Below are positions 45,807 to 55,098 of a stretch of 64,000 bases of DNA, piece after piece (the first letter of the stretch is position 1; each line of letters opens with the position of its first letter). The DNA comes from Thiorhodovibrio litoralis. Lineage in GTDB: Bacteria; Pseudomonadota; Gammaproteobacteria; Chromatiales; Chromatiaceae. Position numbers and translations under genes: made by a program. The notes beneath the pieces are model-generated. The model saw only the letters and a list, made by a program, of their open reading frames with translations, was not told where the DNA came from and did not search any database. Location: the NCBI RefSeq assembly GCF_033954455.1, contig NZ_CP121473.1, positions 310,001 through 374,000 on the forward strand, read 5' to 3'.

Positions 45807-46607
45807 TCAGCTGTAAAAGCTGCGTGCCAGGGTGCCCATGATCAGCGACCAGCCGTCGATCAGCACGAACAGCATGATCTTGAACGGCAACGAGATAATC
45901 ATCGGCGAGAGCATCATCATGCCCATGGACATGAGCACACTGGCGACGACCATGTCGATGATCAGAAAAGGAATCAGGATCAGAAAGGCAATCTGAAATG
46001 CCGTCTTGAGCTCGCTGGTAACAAAGGCCGGCACGAGCAGGTTGAGCGGAATGGCGTCCGGGCTATCAAAGCCGTCGATACCGTTGATGTTGGCAAACAT
46101 CGCCAGATCGATCTCGCGGGTTTGCGCCAGCATGAAGGTCCGCAGCGGACCGACTGCCGTGCTCAGCGCCTCTTCGGTGCCGAGCTCTTCGTTCATGTAG
46201 GGCACGATGGCGTCGCTGTAGATGTCCTGAAACACCGGTCCCATAATGAACAGCGTCAAGAAGAGCGCGAGTCCGAGCAGTACCTGATTGGAGGGCGTCT
46301 GCGTGGTCCCCAGGCCCTGGCGCAGAATGCCAAGGACAATCACAATGCGCGTAAAGGAAGTCATCATGATCAGCGCCGACGGCAACAGCGTCAGCAGGGT
46401 CATGATGATCAGCACCTGCAGCGTGATCGAGTAAGTTTCCCCGCCGTTCGGCCCAGTGGTGACCGTCAGGGCGTTCAGGCCGCCGGTCTGTGCCCAGGAC
46501 TCAGGCGCGAACAGCAGGCAGGTCGTCCCGGCGGCGAGAGCCAGCAGGGTGATCAAGCCGGCTGTCGGTCCGGTGCGCGATGGATTGGGGGTTTGGATCG
46601 GGCTCAT
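45807..46607 (-). CDS. fliP: Flagellar export apparatus protein FliP
   Basis: FliP is a core subunit of the export channel. The 266-residue protein has a leading hydrophobic segment acting as a signal peptide ([25 protein letters not shown]) and conserved blocks [64 protein letters not shown] and [40 protein letters not shown]. It overlaps fliO by four bases. Confidence 0.97.
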   Translation of the reverse strand: MSPIQTPNPSRTGPTAGLITLLALAAGTTCLLFAPESWAQTGGLNALTVTTGPNGGETYSITLQVLIIMTLLTLLPSALIMMTSFTRIVIVLGILRQGLGTTQTPSNQVLLGLALFLTLFIMGPVFQDIYSDAIVPYMNEELGTEEALSTAVGPLRTFMLAQTREIDLAMFANINGIDGFDSPDAIPLNLLVPAFVTSELKTAFQIAFLILIPFLIIDMVVASVLMSMGMMMLSPMIISLPFKIMLFVLIDGWSLIMGTLARSFYS

Positions 46608-47134
46608 GCGTCTGTGGTCTTGCTCATCTGCTTGCGCAGCAGAGAAGCAAAATCGACGCCAGCTTTCTTTCCAAGCGAAGGTTCCGATGCGGAGGGGGAT
46701 TTCAGCGGTTTCTCAAGCCGGTGCAGGGCGCGCATGCCGGTCGGGGAGACCCCGATCAACACCTGCTCCTCGCCGACCTGCACGAGCATCAACCGCTCGC
46801 GCGTGCCGACGGAGCGAACCGCCAGAATTTCGATCGCTCGCGGGAGTCCCCTGCTCGAGGTGCCAGAAAACCGACGCATGAACCAGGCAAACACCAGAAT
46901 GGCGATCACCACGAACGCCAGCCCGCCGATAAGCTGCGCCAAGTACCCCCCGGAGCCATAGCTGGCGCCGGCGAACTGACTGGCCGCAGCGGCGGCCTGC
47001 TCGCTCGCCGCAGGCGTTTGTGCAAAGAGCGCGTCCAGGGTTGCGAACTGGGCAGCCAACAGCAAGGCCAATTGACCGACCAGCCGCGAAGCGCCCGCGC
47101 GGAGCCGGCGTTGGCCGTAGTGTGCGGGTGTCAC
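46604..47134 (-). CDS. fliO: Flagellar biosynthesis protein FliO
   Basis: FliO helps assemble the FliPQR gate. The 176-residue protein has a probable signal sequence ([21 protein letters not shown]), one transmembrane segment ([22 protein letters not shown]) and a basic cytoplasmic domain ([33 protein letters not shown]) characteristic of FliO. It overlaps both fliN and fliP by four bases. Confidence 0.93.
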   Translation of the reverse strand: MTPAHYGQRRLRAGASRLVGQLALLLAAQFATLDALFAQTPAASEQAAAAASQFAGASYGSGGYLAQLIGGLAFVVIAILVFAWFMRRFSGTSSRGLPRAIEILAVRSVGTRERLMLVQVGEEQVLIGVSPTGMRALHRLEKPLKSPSASEPSLGKKAGVDFASLLRKQMSKTTDA

Positions 47135-47682
47135 TTGTTGATCTTCCTGATGCGCTCGCTGGGGCTGATAACATCGGTCAGGCGAATGCCGAATTTTTCA
47201 TTCACCACCACCACCTCGCCATGTGCAATCAGGGTGCCATTGACCAGCACGTTCAGCGGCTCACCGGCGAGGCGGTCGAGCTCGACCACCGAGCCCTGGT
47301 TGAGCTGCAGCAAGTTGCGGATTGGAATCCGGGTGCGGCCAATTTCCATCGAGATGGTGACGGGAACATCCAGCACCATGTCGAGATTGACCGCATCAAC
47401 ACCATCGGGCACCGACTGGGCGAATTCCTCTGGCTGCATGGGTGTCGCGGCGCCCGGATCGCCGCCGCCACCCAGCCACTCTGGGCTGCGCGGGTCGGAG
47501 CTGCCGCCGCCAGGGGCGGCCGCCGCCATCGCGGCATCGACATCGGCCTGCGCGTCACCGCCGCCTTGTTGCTCTTCATGCCGCTGCTCCTCGAGCGCTG
47601 CGGCCCAGTCGTCGGCCGCGGATTGGTCGTTGCCACCGTCCTCCGCATCCTCGACAACCGCGTTTTCCTTGTCCTCGCTCAT
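47131..47682 (-). CDS. fliN: Flagellar motor switch protein FliN
   Basis: FliN forms the lower C-ring of the switch. The 183-residue protein has a long acidic, Gln/Ala-rich N-terminal region (residues 1–95) and the SpoA domain at the C-terminus (MVLDVPVTISMEIGRTRIPIRNLLQLNQGSVVELDRLAGEPLNVLVNGTLIAHGEVVVVNEKFGIRLTDVI). The N-terminal DWAAALEEQ (25–33) matches the conserved FliN peptide implicated in CheY binding. It is longer than E. coli FliN (137 residues). Confidence 0.96.
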   Translation of the reverse strand: MSEDKENAVVEDAEDGGNDQSAADDWAAALEEQRHEEQQGGGDAQADVDAAMAAAAPGGGSSDPRSPEWLGGGGDPGAATPMQPEEFAQSVPDGVDAVNLDMVLDVPVTISMEIGRTRIPIRNLLQLNQGSVVELDRLAGEPLNVLVNGTLIAHGEVVVVNEKFGIRLTDVISPSERIRKINK

Positions 47683-47772
47683 GAATCAGGGCTCTTCTGG
47701 TTGGTTGGCTGCCTTGGCATTGGAACTGCCCTCCAGGCATTGGAACTTTGGCCGGGCCTGACGCCAGTGGCG

Positions 47773-48750
47773 TCAGCGATGCAGGATTTCCTCAATTTTT
47801 ATCGCGTTCTGACCATTGAGGGTGCCGTACTTGCCGCGAAACAGTGGCACATCCTCCACGTTCAAGATCACTTGCTCCGGCAGATCGACAGGAATGATGT
47901 CGCCCGCGCGCACCCGCAGCAATTCTTCGACGCTCAATGTCGCCTCGGTCAGCATGGAGCTGATCTCGACCTCCGCGACCTGGACTTCTTCCTGCAGGGC
48001 CTTGAGCCAGCGCTGGTCAACCCCCGAGCGGTCCGATTGCAAGCCCGTATCCAGATGCTCGCGAATCGGCTCGATCATGGAGTAGGGCAGGGTGACGTGC
48101 AGATTGCCACCGCCGCCGTCGAGATCGATGTGGAAGTCGTTGATGACCACGATCTCGGTGGGGCTGACGATGTTGGCGAACTGCGGATTGACCTCGGAGT
48201 TGATGAACTCGAATTTCAGCTCCATCACGGGCTCCCAAGCTTTCTCCATGTCGCGAAAGGCCGTGTTGAGCAGATTCTGGATGACGCGCATTTCCATGGG
48301 CGTGAAATCGCGCCCTTCGATGCGGGTGTAGAAGCGCCCGTCGCCGCCGAAGAAGTTATCCACCAACACGAACACCAGCTTCGGGTCGAACACGAAAAGC
48401 GCTGTTCCATGCAGAGGGGCTACGCGCACCAGGTTCAGGCTGGTCGGCACGAACAGGGAATGGACATAGTCCGCGAATTTGGTCAGCCGGGTGCCGACCA
48501 CGGAAATCTCCGCCGAGCGCCGCAGCAGATTGAATAGATGCACGCGCAGGTAACGGGCGAAACGCTCGTTGATCATCTCGAGCGTCGGCATACGCCCGCG
48601 GACGATACGCTCCTGAGTTGCGAAATTGAACGACCGCGCCTCGCCGTCGGTGGGGAAGTCCTCGCTCTCCGTATCAATGTCGCCGCCATCAACACCGTGT
48701 AACAGGGCGTCGATTTCATCTTGGCTGAGGATGTCGGTTTGCTGGGCCAT
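47773..48750 (-). CDS. fliM: Flagellar motor switch protein FliM
   Basis: FliM is the middle C-ring protein that binds CheY-P. The 325-residue protein begins with the CheY-binding peptide ILSQDEIDALLHGVDGGD, followed by the CheC-like middle domain (RMPTLEMINERFARYLRVHLFNLLRRSAEISV) and a C-terminal SpoA domain (RAGDIIPVDLPEQVILNVEDVPLFRGKYGTLNGQNAIKI). Length fits the family. It follows fliL by 33 bases. Confidence 0.97.
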   Translation of the reverse strand: MAQQTDILSQDEIDALLHGVDGGDIDTESEDFPTDGEARSFNFATQERIVRGRMPTLEMINERFARYLRVHLFNLLRRSAEISVVGTRLTKFADYVHSLFVPTSLNLVRVAPLHGTALFVFDPKLVFVLVDNFFGGDGRFYTRIEGRDFTPMEMRVIQNLLNTAFRDMEKAWEPVMELKFEFINSEVNPQFANIVSPTEIVVINDFHIDLDGGGGNLHVTLPYSMIEPIREHLDTGLQSDRSGVDQRWLKALQEEVQVAEVEISSMLTEATLSVEELLRVRAGDIIPVDLPEQVILNVEDVPLFRGKYGTLNGQNAIKIEEILHR

Positions 48751-48783
48751 GGCGCGCGGTCTCTTAAGATCAGACGATAGGCG

Positions 48784-49290
48784 TCATTGCATGACGATCT
48801 CGTCGAAAAACACATTCTCTATTCCGGCGGGAGAGCCGGTGCGGACCAAAATTGCGGTGACGGTTTCATGCACCTGCTCGCGCAACTTTTCCTTCCCCTC
48901 GGGCGTGTTGAGCTCTTCGAAGGACTGGTTGCCGAACAGCACGAGCAGATCATTGCGAATGATCGGCGTATGCAGCTGCAACGCATCAATGACGGCCTGA
49001 TTCCGGCTAGCCAGCACCACATTAACCCGCAGGTGATTGGCCGGCTCATCGGGCGCCAGCGTCGCAGTGACCGGCTTGTCGAGGCGGTAGTAGATCAGGG
49101 GCGAAGGGCCGAGCTCCTGCTGCTCCGCCACCGCAGCTTCCTCACCTCCTCCGCGCAGCAGGAAAAACCAGGCTGCCGCACCACCACCCCCAAGCAAGAG
49201 CAATACCACTAAAATAATGACAATCAGCTTGCTCTTGTTGGCGCCGCCCTGGGCGTCCGCTGGTTCCTTTTTTGCCGGTTTCTTTGCCAT
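48784..49290 (-). CDS. fliL: Flagellar basal body-associated protein FliL
   Basis: FliL surrounds the stator and affects torque. From ATG 49290, with GGTGAAG upstream, the protein has 168 residues. It has a basic N-terminus, one membrane helix (SKLIVIILVVLLLLGGGGAAAWFFLL) and a periplasmic domain (YYRLDKPVTATLAPDEPANHLRVNVVLASRNQAVIDALQLHTPIIRNDLLVLFGNQSFEELNTPEGKEKLREQV). It is the first gene of the long minus-strand fli/flh/che/mot cluster. I find no clear sigma-54 promoter upstream. Confidence 0.94.
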   Translation of the reverse strand: MAKKPAKKEPADAQGGANKSKLIVIILVVLLLLGGGGAAAWFFLLRGGGEEAAVAEQQELGPSPLIYYRLDKPVTATLAPDEPANHLRVNVVLASRNQAVIDALQLHTPIIRNDLLVLFGNQSFEELNTPEGKEKLREQVHETVTAILVRTGSPAGIENVFFDEIVMQ

Positions 49291-49607
49291 TGTCGCTTCA
49301 CCCTGGTTGTTCGCCCGCGCCGCGATGGACTCATCGGACAAGCGCACTCTTTGGCGATGAGTTTAACAAAACTGCTTGAGAGAGGATGGCCGGCACGGCA
49401 ATTTTTGACGCGCTCCGCACGGTCGGCTTGCTACCATCGCTGCCGTCCAAGTCGCGAGCGCTGCAGCCGTGGCCTGCGCGCCGGTTTCTGGCATAGAATC
49501 CGCGCTGACAACAAGATCGCACCGCATGCACTCCGGGCACGGCCCGGGTGGGGGATCGCGCGCCCAACCCGGCAGGATCGGCAGGGCACAAACAAAGCAG
49601 GCCGCCA
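49291..49607. other. Divergent intergenic region fliL / AI-2E-family transporter
   Basis: This 317-base gap separates the divergent fliL and transporter genes, so both promoters must lie here unless elsewhere. A TAGAAT at 49494–49499 could be a -10 box for the plus-strand gene, but no good -35 is visible. I see no gene. Confidence 0.45.
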
Positions 49608-50879
49608 ATGAGCAAAGACCAGATCAATAATCTGACCATTCTGCTGATGACGCTTGGCATCAGCGCGCTCTTTTTAAGCATGATCCATCAGTTTCTGATG
49701 GTGATTTTCCTCTCCGGGCTGTTCAGCGCGCTGGCGCGGCCCTTTTACCTGCGCTTCGACCAGTTGTTTGGCGGTCGGCGCCATCTGGCGTCGCTGGTGA
49801 CCCTGCTGGCAATGGTTTTCATTATCCTGATCCCGCTCACCAGCCTGATCGGCGTTGTGGTCGCGCAGGCCATCGACGTCAGCCAGTCTGTCACGCCCTG
49901 GGTGAAAAAGCTTAGCGAACCCGGTGTTTTTGCCGCTAAGCTCGAGCATCTGCCGTTCTACGACGAGCTCGGACCTTACCGCGAGCTGCTGATTTCAAAG
50001 GCCGGCGAGGCGGTCAGCATCGTCAGCAAATTTTTGGTCGGCGGGCTGTCCTCGCTGACACTGGGCACCGCGAATGTGATCTTCATGGCTTTCGTGATGC
50101 TCTACACCATGTATTTTCTGCAAATGGACGGCGACAAGTTGGTGGAGAAAATTCTCTACTACCTGCCGCTCAAGAGCAGTGACGAGCATTTGATGCTCGA
50201 CAGGTTCACCTCGGTTACCCGCGCCACGCTCAAGGGCAGCCTGCTGATCGGTGCCGTGCAAGGCACGCTGGCCGGTATCGCCTTTGCCGTCGCCGGCATC
50301 GATAACGCCGTTTTCTGGGGCACCGTGATGGCGGTGCTTTCCGTCATCCCAAGCGTCGGCTCGGCCCTGGTGTGGATTCCCGCTGTGATTCTCCTGATCG
50401 TTCAGGGCCAGATGGTCAGCGGCATTCTGCTGGCGCTCTTTTGCGGTCTGTTCGTCGGCAGCCTGGACAATTTCCTGCGCCCGATTCTGATCGGCAAAGA
50501 CACGAAAATGCACGAGCTGATGATCTTCTTCGGCACCCTGGGCGGCATCATGATGTTCGGCATCTCGGGAATTTTCATCGGCCCGCTGATTGCCTCGCTC
50601 TTCATCACTGTGTGGGACATGTATGGCACCACCTTCAGGCACCTGCTGCCAGCGGTTGAGTGGACGCCCTCAGTGCTGCCCATCGGCCGGCGCAAGCCGG
50701 CCGATGGAGACGACAAGGAGCGGTCGGCCTCAGCTGACTCTCCCCTTGGCCGCGGCCCGCGCCGCGAGCGCGACGAACACATAGGACCAGCCGTTGAAGA
50801 TCAGCTCCACGGCGACGAAGAGTCCGATGACCCAAAGTCCAGAGGTGGGCCACTGAGCGATGATCAGGCCGCCAAGTAG
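49608..50879 (+). CDS. AI-2E family (PerM-like) membrane transporter
   Basis: A 423-residue inner-membrane protein of the AI-2E/UPF0118 family, whose members export or import various small solutes; the substrate cannot be assigned. Hydrophobic segments occur near residues 9–27, 32–48, 57–80, then in 150–175 and 205–345. Family stretches GTLAGIAFAVAGIDNAVFWGTVMAVLSVIPSVGSALVW and LRPILIGKDTKMHELMIFFGTLGGIMMFGISGIFIGPLIAS are clear. The last ~65 residues are a polar, charged tail (RKPADGDDKERSASADS…) that overlaps the convergent HdeD gene by 150 bases. ATG 49608 is chosen because upstream residues are not conserved. Confidence 0.85.
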   Translation: MSKDQINNLTILLMTLGISALFLSMIHQFLMVIFLSGLFSALARPFYLRFDQLFGGRRHLASLVTLLAMVFIILIPLTSLIGVVVAQAIDVSQSVTPWVKKLSEPGVFAAKLEHLPFYDELGPYRELLISKAGEAVSIVSKFLVGGLSSLTLGTANVIFMAFVMLYTMYFLQMDGDKLVEKILYYLPLKSSDEHLMLDRFTSVTRATLKGSLLIGAVQGTLAGIAFAVAGIDNAVFWGTVMAVLSVIPSVGSALVWIPAVILLIVQGQMVSGILLALFCGLFVGSLDNFLRPILIGKDTKMHELMIFFGTLGGIMMFGISGIFIGPLIASLFITVWDMYGTTFRHLLPAVEWTPSVLPIGRRKPADGDDKERSASADSPLGRGPRRERDEHIGPAVEDQLHGDEESDDPKSRGGPLSDDQAAK

Positions 50880-51326
50880 CAGCGAGATCACACCTGAAAT
50901 CAGTGGCCAATACCACCCGCTGGACGGGCGCAGCTGAAAGCTCATCAGCAGCCTCATGATACCGACCGCGATCAGTACGGCGCCCAGCATCAGTGTCAAG
51001 CTGACGGCCGTGACTTGAGGATACAGAACGATCATCAGCCCACCCGCCACATAAAGCAGAGCGATAAGCACATGAAACAGAATGCTGCGCCAACCGCGGC
51101 ATTTAATCGCCTGTAGCAATTGAAACACTCCGCCAACAATCAGCAAGGTGGCAAAGAAAAGCACGCTCGCCTCTGTCAGCAGGAAGGTCAGGCTCAGCCC
51201 CAAGGTGCCTAGCACGATGGAAAAAAGCCCGAAAGCGAGCAGCCATCCCCAGTGCTTTTCCAATTCGCCGAACAGTTCCGGTGGAATGACTGCTCCGTTT
51301 GGCGCGGTTTGATCTTCAGTCGCCAT
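50730..51326 (-). CDS. HdeD family acid-resistance membrane protein
   Basis: A 198-residue protein with six hydrophobic segments in pairs, typical of HdeD (DUF308): WGWLLAFGLFSIVLGTLGLSLTFLLTEASVLFFATLLIVGGVFQLLQAI, then AGGLMIVLYPQVTAVSLTLMLGAVLIAVGIMRLL and the final helix pair GLWVIGLFVAVELIFNGWSYVFVALAARAA. In E. coli the family is linked to acid tolerance at high cell density; here the role is unknown. Its 3' end is antisense to the tail of the AI-2E-family gene. Confidence 0.87.
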   Translation of the reverse strand: MATEDQTAPNGAVIPPELFGELEKHWGWLLAFGLFSIVLGTLGLSLTFLLTEASVLFFATLLIVGGVFQLLQAIKCRGWRSILFHVLIALLYVAGGLMIVLYPQVTAVSLTLMLGAVLIAVGIMRLLMSFQLRPSSGWYWPLISGVISLLLGGLIIAQWPTSGLWVIGLFVAVELIFNGWSYVFVALAARAAAKGRVS

Positions 51327-51456
51327 TTTGTTTCTCCAATTTTGGGTTGATATTACAAAACAACACGAATACTCATCGCGTTGCGTGTCGGACAGTATAG
51401 TGGCAGTTCAAGTCGCGACTGAGCCTTGCGCGGACGCTGCGCTCGCGCTTGCGCCG

Positions 51457-52317
51457 TCAAGTTCTTGCAGCAGGCCGCTGTAGGAGCAGATTATCGATCA
51501 GACGGGTGCTCCCAAGATAAGCCGCGACCAGGATGACCAACGCGGCATCGCACGGCTGCGCAGCGCCAAGATCGTGCGCGCGCCGCACGCTGAAATAGTC
51601 CGTGTTGAATCCGACCGCGTTCAGTGCCCGCTCGCCCTCGGCTTCAGCCGCCGCTGGGCTGCACCCATCGCGCAGGGCTTGTGCGGCCTGCTGGAGTTGC
51701 CGGTAGAGCGCTGGCGCAGCAACCCGCTCGGCATCCGAGAGATAGGCGTTGCGCGAACTCAGCGCGAGGCCGTCGACTTCCCGTACCGTGGGGCCAGAGA
51801 GAATCTCAATCGGTAGGTTGAGATCCCGCACCAGTCGGCGGATGACAACCAGTTGCTGAAAGTCTTTCTCGCCGAAGATCGCTATATCTGGCTGCACGGC
51901 ATTGAAGAGTTTGGTCACAACTGTTGCGACCCCGTCGAAAAATCCGGGTCGGCTCAGGCCGCAGAGCATGTCTGAAAGCCCGGGAACATGCACCCGTGTC
52001 TGCCCCTCGCGCCCGTCGGGATACATTTGCGCATCCGCTGGAGCAAAGAGTGCATGCACGCCGCGCGCATTGAGCAGCTCGCAATCGCGTTCAAAGGTGC
52101 GCGGATAGCGGTCGAAGTCTTCATTGGGGCCGAATTGCAGCGGATTGACGAACAGGCTCACGATGACACGGTCGGCGCAACTCAGCGCCTGAGCAACCAG
52201 CGACAGATGTCCGTCGTGCAGCGCTCCCATGGTTGGCACCAGCGCGATGCGCTGACCTGCACGGCGCCAATCGGCTACTTGCGCGCGGGTGGCGGGTATT
52301 TTCGTGAAGATTTCCAA
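51457..52317 (-). CDS. panC: Pantothenate synthetase
   Basis: PanC joins pantoate and beta-alanine using ATP to make pantothenate, the coenzyme A precursor. The 286-residue length is standard. The HIGH-like motif [33 protein letters not shown], and [22 protein letters not shown] are visible, with [12 protein letters not shown] near the KMSKS position. It follows panB by 144 bases on the same strand. Confidence 0.96.
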   Translation of the reverse strand: MEIFTKIPATRAQVADWRRAGQRIALVPTMGALHDGHLSLVAQALSCADRVIVSLFVNPLQFGPNEDFDRYPRTFERDCELLNARGVHALFAPADAQMYPDGREGQTRVHVPGLSDMLCGLSRPGFFDGVATVVTKLFNAVQPDIAIFGEKDFQQLVVIRRLVRDLNLPIEILSGPTVREVDGLALSSRNAYLSDAERVAAPALYRQLQQAAQALRDGCSPAAAEAEGERALNAVGFNTDYFSVRRAHDLGAAQPCDAALVILVAAYLGSTRLIDNLLLQRPAART

Positions 52318-52461
52318 CGATCGCGTTCCTCAAATCACCTTACCGCTCATGCTCCTGGCCGGCCCGGACAATGGCTCGGTGAGATTCGCGGCAAAGGCAC
52401 TGGACTTGATGATCGGCAAGCGGAGCGGCAGCATTTGCTACCACTGCCAGGGCCAAAGCCG

Positions 52462-53259
52462 TCAAAACAGCGTCTGTTCCGGTCCCGGAAAGGCCCCGCA
52501 CTTCACTGCCGTTAAATAGGCGTCGACCGCACCGCGCAGCCCTTTGTCTTGGCCGGTCAGGAAATCCCGACTAAAGCGCGGCTGCGTGCCCGCCCCCAGC
52601 ATGTCGTGCAGCACCAGCACCTGCCCATCGCAGTCGGGACCAGCGCCGATGCCAATCACCGGCAGGCTGAGGCTCTGGGTCAGCTCTGCCGCCAATTGCG
52701 CTGGTACGCACTCCAGCACCAGCATGGCAGCTCCGGCCTGCTCGAGCGCCAGCGCCTCGGCGCGAATCCGCTCCGCCGCCGCGGCATCGCGCCCTTGATA
52801 ACGGTATCCGCCGAGCCTGTGCACCGACTGCGGCAGCAGGCCGAGGTGCGCGCAAACGGGCACGCCAAAATCACTCAGCGAGCGGACGCAATCGAGCATC
52901 CTCGGTTCGCCGCCCTCCAGTTTGATCATGCGGGCGCCACCTTCGCCCATCAGCCGGCGGGCGCTCTCAAGCGTCTGTGCCGGCGTGGTGTAGCTCAGAA
53001 AGGGCAGATCGGCAATCAGCAGCGGGCCGGAGGTGGCGCGCGCGACGCAAGCGGTGTGATACACCATGTCATCGAGCGTGACCGGCAGCGTACTGTCCTG
53101 ACCCTGAATCACATTGCCCAGAGAGTCGCCCACCAGCAGCACATCGACCCCGGCCTGCTCCAGCAGCCGCGCGAAGGTCGCGTCGTAACAGGTCAGGCAG
53201 GCAATCCGCTCACGCTCGCGCTTCATGGTGGCGAGGCGTCTCAGAGTCATGGGTTCCAT
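52462..53259 (-). CDS. panB: 3-methyl-2-oxobutanoate hydroxymethyltransferase
   Basis: PanB transfers a one-carbon unit to ketoisovalerate to form ketopantoate, the step before PanC action in pantothenate synthesis. The 265-residue TIM-barrel protein shows LTCYDATFARLLEQAGVDVLLVGDSLGNVIQGQDSTLPVTLDDM, ADLPFLSY, KLEGGEPRM and VIGIGAGPDCDGQVLVLHDMLG. It is followed by panC; pcnB precedes it with a 148-base gap. The folK gene often found between pcnB and panB is missing here. Confidence 0.96.
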   Translation of the reverse strand: MEPMTLRRLATMKRERERIACLTCYDATFARLLEQAGVDVLLVGDSLGNVIQGQDSTLPVTLDDMVYHTACVARATSGPLLIADLPFLSYTTPAQTLESARRLMGEGGARMIKLEGGEPRMLDCVRSLSDFGVPVCAHLGLLPQSVHRLGGYRYQGRDAAAAERIRAEALALEQAGAAMLVLECVPAQLAAELTQSLSLPVIGIGAGPDCDGQVLVLHDMLGAGTQPRFSRDFLTGQDKGLRGAVDAYLTAVKCGAFPGPEQTLF

Positions 53260-53347
53260 GGCTAGCAGTGTCGCAAGGACTGAGCGTCTTGGGCGATGCG
53301 TGGGCTTGCTTGTCTCATCGAGCAGGAGCGACGCGCCTCAGCAGAAT

Positions 53348-53398
53348 TGCTCATCAGGCAAGCGGAGCTGATCAAGCCAAAGCTGCTCATCCGGCAAG
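53348..53398. repeat. Pair of 15-base direct repeats between panB and pcnB
   Basis: TGCTCATCAGGCAAG (53348–53362) and TGCTCATCCGGCAAG (53384–53398) lie 36 bases apart, one mismatch different, in the gap between pcnB and panB. No function is recognised. Confidence 0.6.
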
Positions 53399-53407
53399 AG
53401 ATGTGCA

Positions 53408-54763
53408 TCAAACAGGGGGCACGGCAGGCGTGGATGCATCGCCCGTCGTGTTGGGCTGATCGGTGCGCACCTTGCGCCGGCGTCGCCGTCGGCGGGTCCC
53501 AGACGACTTTTGCTCGCTCGTCATGACGGCGCGCTCGGTCGCATTGACCTGCTGAAACTGGGTCCACCACTCGGCAAGTTCCGTATCCACCTCGCCCGAT
53601 TCCGCACGCAGCAGCAGAAAATCGTAGGCGGCGCGAAAGCGCGGATGATTGATCAAGGCAAAGGGGCGCTTGCCCCGCCGCCGCTCCAGCGCGGGCTGCA
53701 GAGACCAGATCTCGCGCATCGGCAGACCCAGGCGCTTGGGGATTGCCACCCGCCTTTGCTGGCGCCCGTTGATCGAGCCCGAGGCGACAGCCATCGCCTC
53801 CGATGGGCCATGACCAGCGTCAAGCAGTCGTTGATACTCCTGCCGCACCGGCTCCCACAGCAGCACCGCGAACAGGAAGAAAGGCGCGATTGGCTTGCCT
53901 TCCTGCAATCGACGGTCGGTATTGTCGAGTCCGCGATTAACGAAAGTAATCGGGAAATCCTGTTCCTCCGCCGCCAAGCAGTTTTCGGTTTCGGGGAAAA
54001 GCTCGGCAAAGAGCCCGTAATGGCGCAGCTTCTCAAACGCCGACAAGGCACAACCCGCTTGAAATAGCTTGAGAATCTCCTCGAACAGCCGCGCCGGGGG
54101 GACGTCGTGCAACAGCGGTGCGAGCTCAAACAAGGGTGCCTCGCAGCGCGGGTCGATCATGAAACCCAGTTTGCAGGCAAAGCGCACCGCCCGCAGCATG
54201 CGCACGGGGTCCTCGCGGTAGCGCGCGACAGGATCATCGCCAATCAGTCGCAAGCGACCGGCGGCGATATCGTCGAGCCCCCCGGCGTAGTCGACCAGCG
54301 AAAAATCCTCGATATTGTAATAGAGCGCGTTAACCGTGAAATCGCGTCGTAACGCATCCTCGGCAATGCTGCCAAAGACGTTATCGCGCAGGATCATGCC
54401 GTTTTCGATCTGGCGCGCGTCATCATCATCTCCGCTGGTCACGTTCGCGGCGCGGAAGGTCGCCACCTCGACGATCTCTGGCCCGAAGAACACATGCGCG
54501 AGGCGAAACCGCCGCCCGATCAGCCGGCAATTACGAAACACCCGCCGCACATCCTCCGGGAGCGCATCGGTGGCGACATCAAAGTCCTTCGGCTCATGCC
54601 CGAGCAGCAAGTCGCGCACACCACCGCCCACCAGATAAGCCTGATAGCCGCTCTGCTTCAGCCGGTTGAGCACCTTTACCGCATTCGAGCTGATATTCGC
54701 GCGCGAAATACTGTGCTCCGGGCGCGGCACAATGCGAGGTGAATGTTCAGTCACAGAAGACAA
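53408..54763 (-). CDS. pcnB: Poly(A) polymerase I
   Basis: PcnB adds poly(A) tails to RNAs and promotes their decay. The 451-residue class II nucleotidyltransferase has GGGVRDLLLGHEPKDFDVATDALPEDVRRVF with the catalytic Asp pair, the RRDFTVNALYYNI motif and RAVRFACKLGFMIDPR. The C-terminal tail is basic (RRRRRRRKVR), typical of PcnB rather than tRNA nucleotidyltransferase. The start is TTG 54763, without a strong ribosome-binding site; GTG 54754 is an alternative. It is followed by panB and panC. Confidence 0.94.
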   Translation of the reverse strand: MSSVTEHSPRIVPRPEHSISRANISSNAVKVLNRLKQSGYQAYLVGGGVRDLLLGHEPKDFDVATDALPEDVRRVFRNCRLIGRRFRLAHVFFGPEIVEVATFRAANVTSGDDDDARQIENGMILRDNVFGSIAEDALRRDFTVNALYYNIEDFSLVDYAGGLDDIAAGRLRLIGDDPVARYREDPVRMLRAVRFACKLGFMIDPRCEAPLFELAPLLHDVPPARLFEEILKLFQAGCALSAFEKLRHYGLFAELFPETENCLAAEEQDFPITFVNRGLDNTDRRLQEGKPIAPFFLFAVLLWEPVRQEYQRLLDAGHGPSEAMAVASGSINGRQQRRVAIPKRLGLPMREIWSLQPALERRRGKRPFALINHPRFRAAYDFLLLRAESGEVDTELAEWWTQFQQVNATERAVMTSEQKSSGTRRRRRRRKVRTDQPNTTGDASTPAVPPV

Positions 54764-54882
54764 GGAAACGAAAAGATCCGCATTTTTTTATGTTAAATGA
54801 TCGACTTGTCGAAGAACCCGCTGTGCCCAAAAGACAAGCAAATGGACAGGGGCCGCGCGAACAATAAATCTCTACCGCCCGC

Positions 54883-54910
54883 TTGAGCCCACCAGGGAAT
54901 ACCGTATAAT
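54883..54910 (+). promoter_or_regulatory. Sigma-70 promoter of the tRNA-Glu gene
   Basis: TTGAGC, a 16-base spacer and the consensus TATAAT lie upstream of the tRNA gene. The expected start is near 54917, 18 bases before the tRNA. Confidence 0.8.
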
Positions 54911-54934
54911 ACGCGACTCTCCACCGCACGTCCC

Positions 54935-55009
54935 GCTCCCTTCGTCTAGCGGTTAGGACGCTGGCCTCTCACGCCGGTAACAGGGGTTCGAATCCCCTAG
55001 GGAGCGCCA
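54935..55009 (+). tRNA. tRNA-Glu (anticodon CTC)
   Basis: A 75-base cloverleaf with CCA encoded. The acceptor pairs GCTCCCT with AGGGAGC, the anticodon stem is CTGGC/GCCGG and the loop CTCTCAC gives anticodon CTC (54968–54970), reading GAG. The T-loop GTTCGAATC is standard. CTC is a less common Glu anticodon; the TTC species must be elsewhere. Confidence 0.97.
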
Positions 55010-55098
55010 TTAAGCAAGGCTGTCTGCTCGCCAGCGCGTTAAAGGCCGCAGCGGTTAATGCCTGCTTGCTTTGCCCTTGAGTTGGCTAGGCATCCCGC

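Noticed and set aside
47020-48537. A 505-codon open frame on the plus strand
   Set aside because: Antisense to fliO, fliN and fliM, which have full family motifs and coupled overlaps. No motif in the plus-strand translation.
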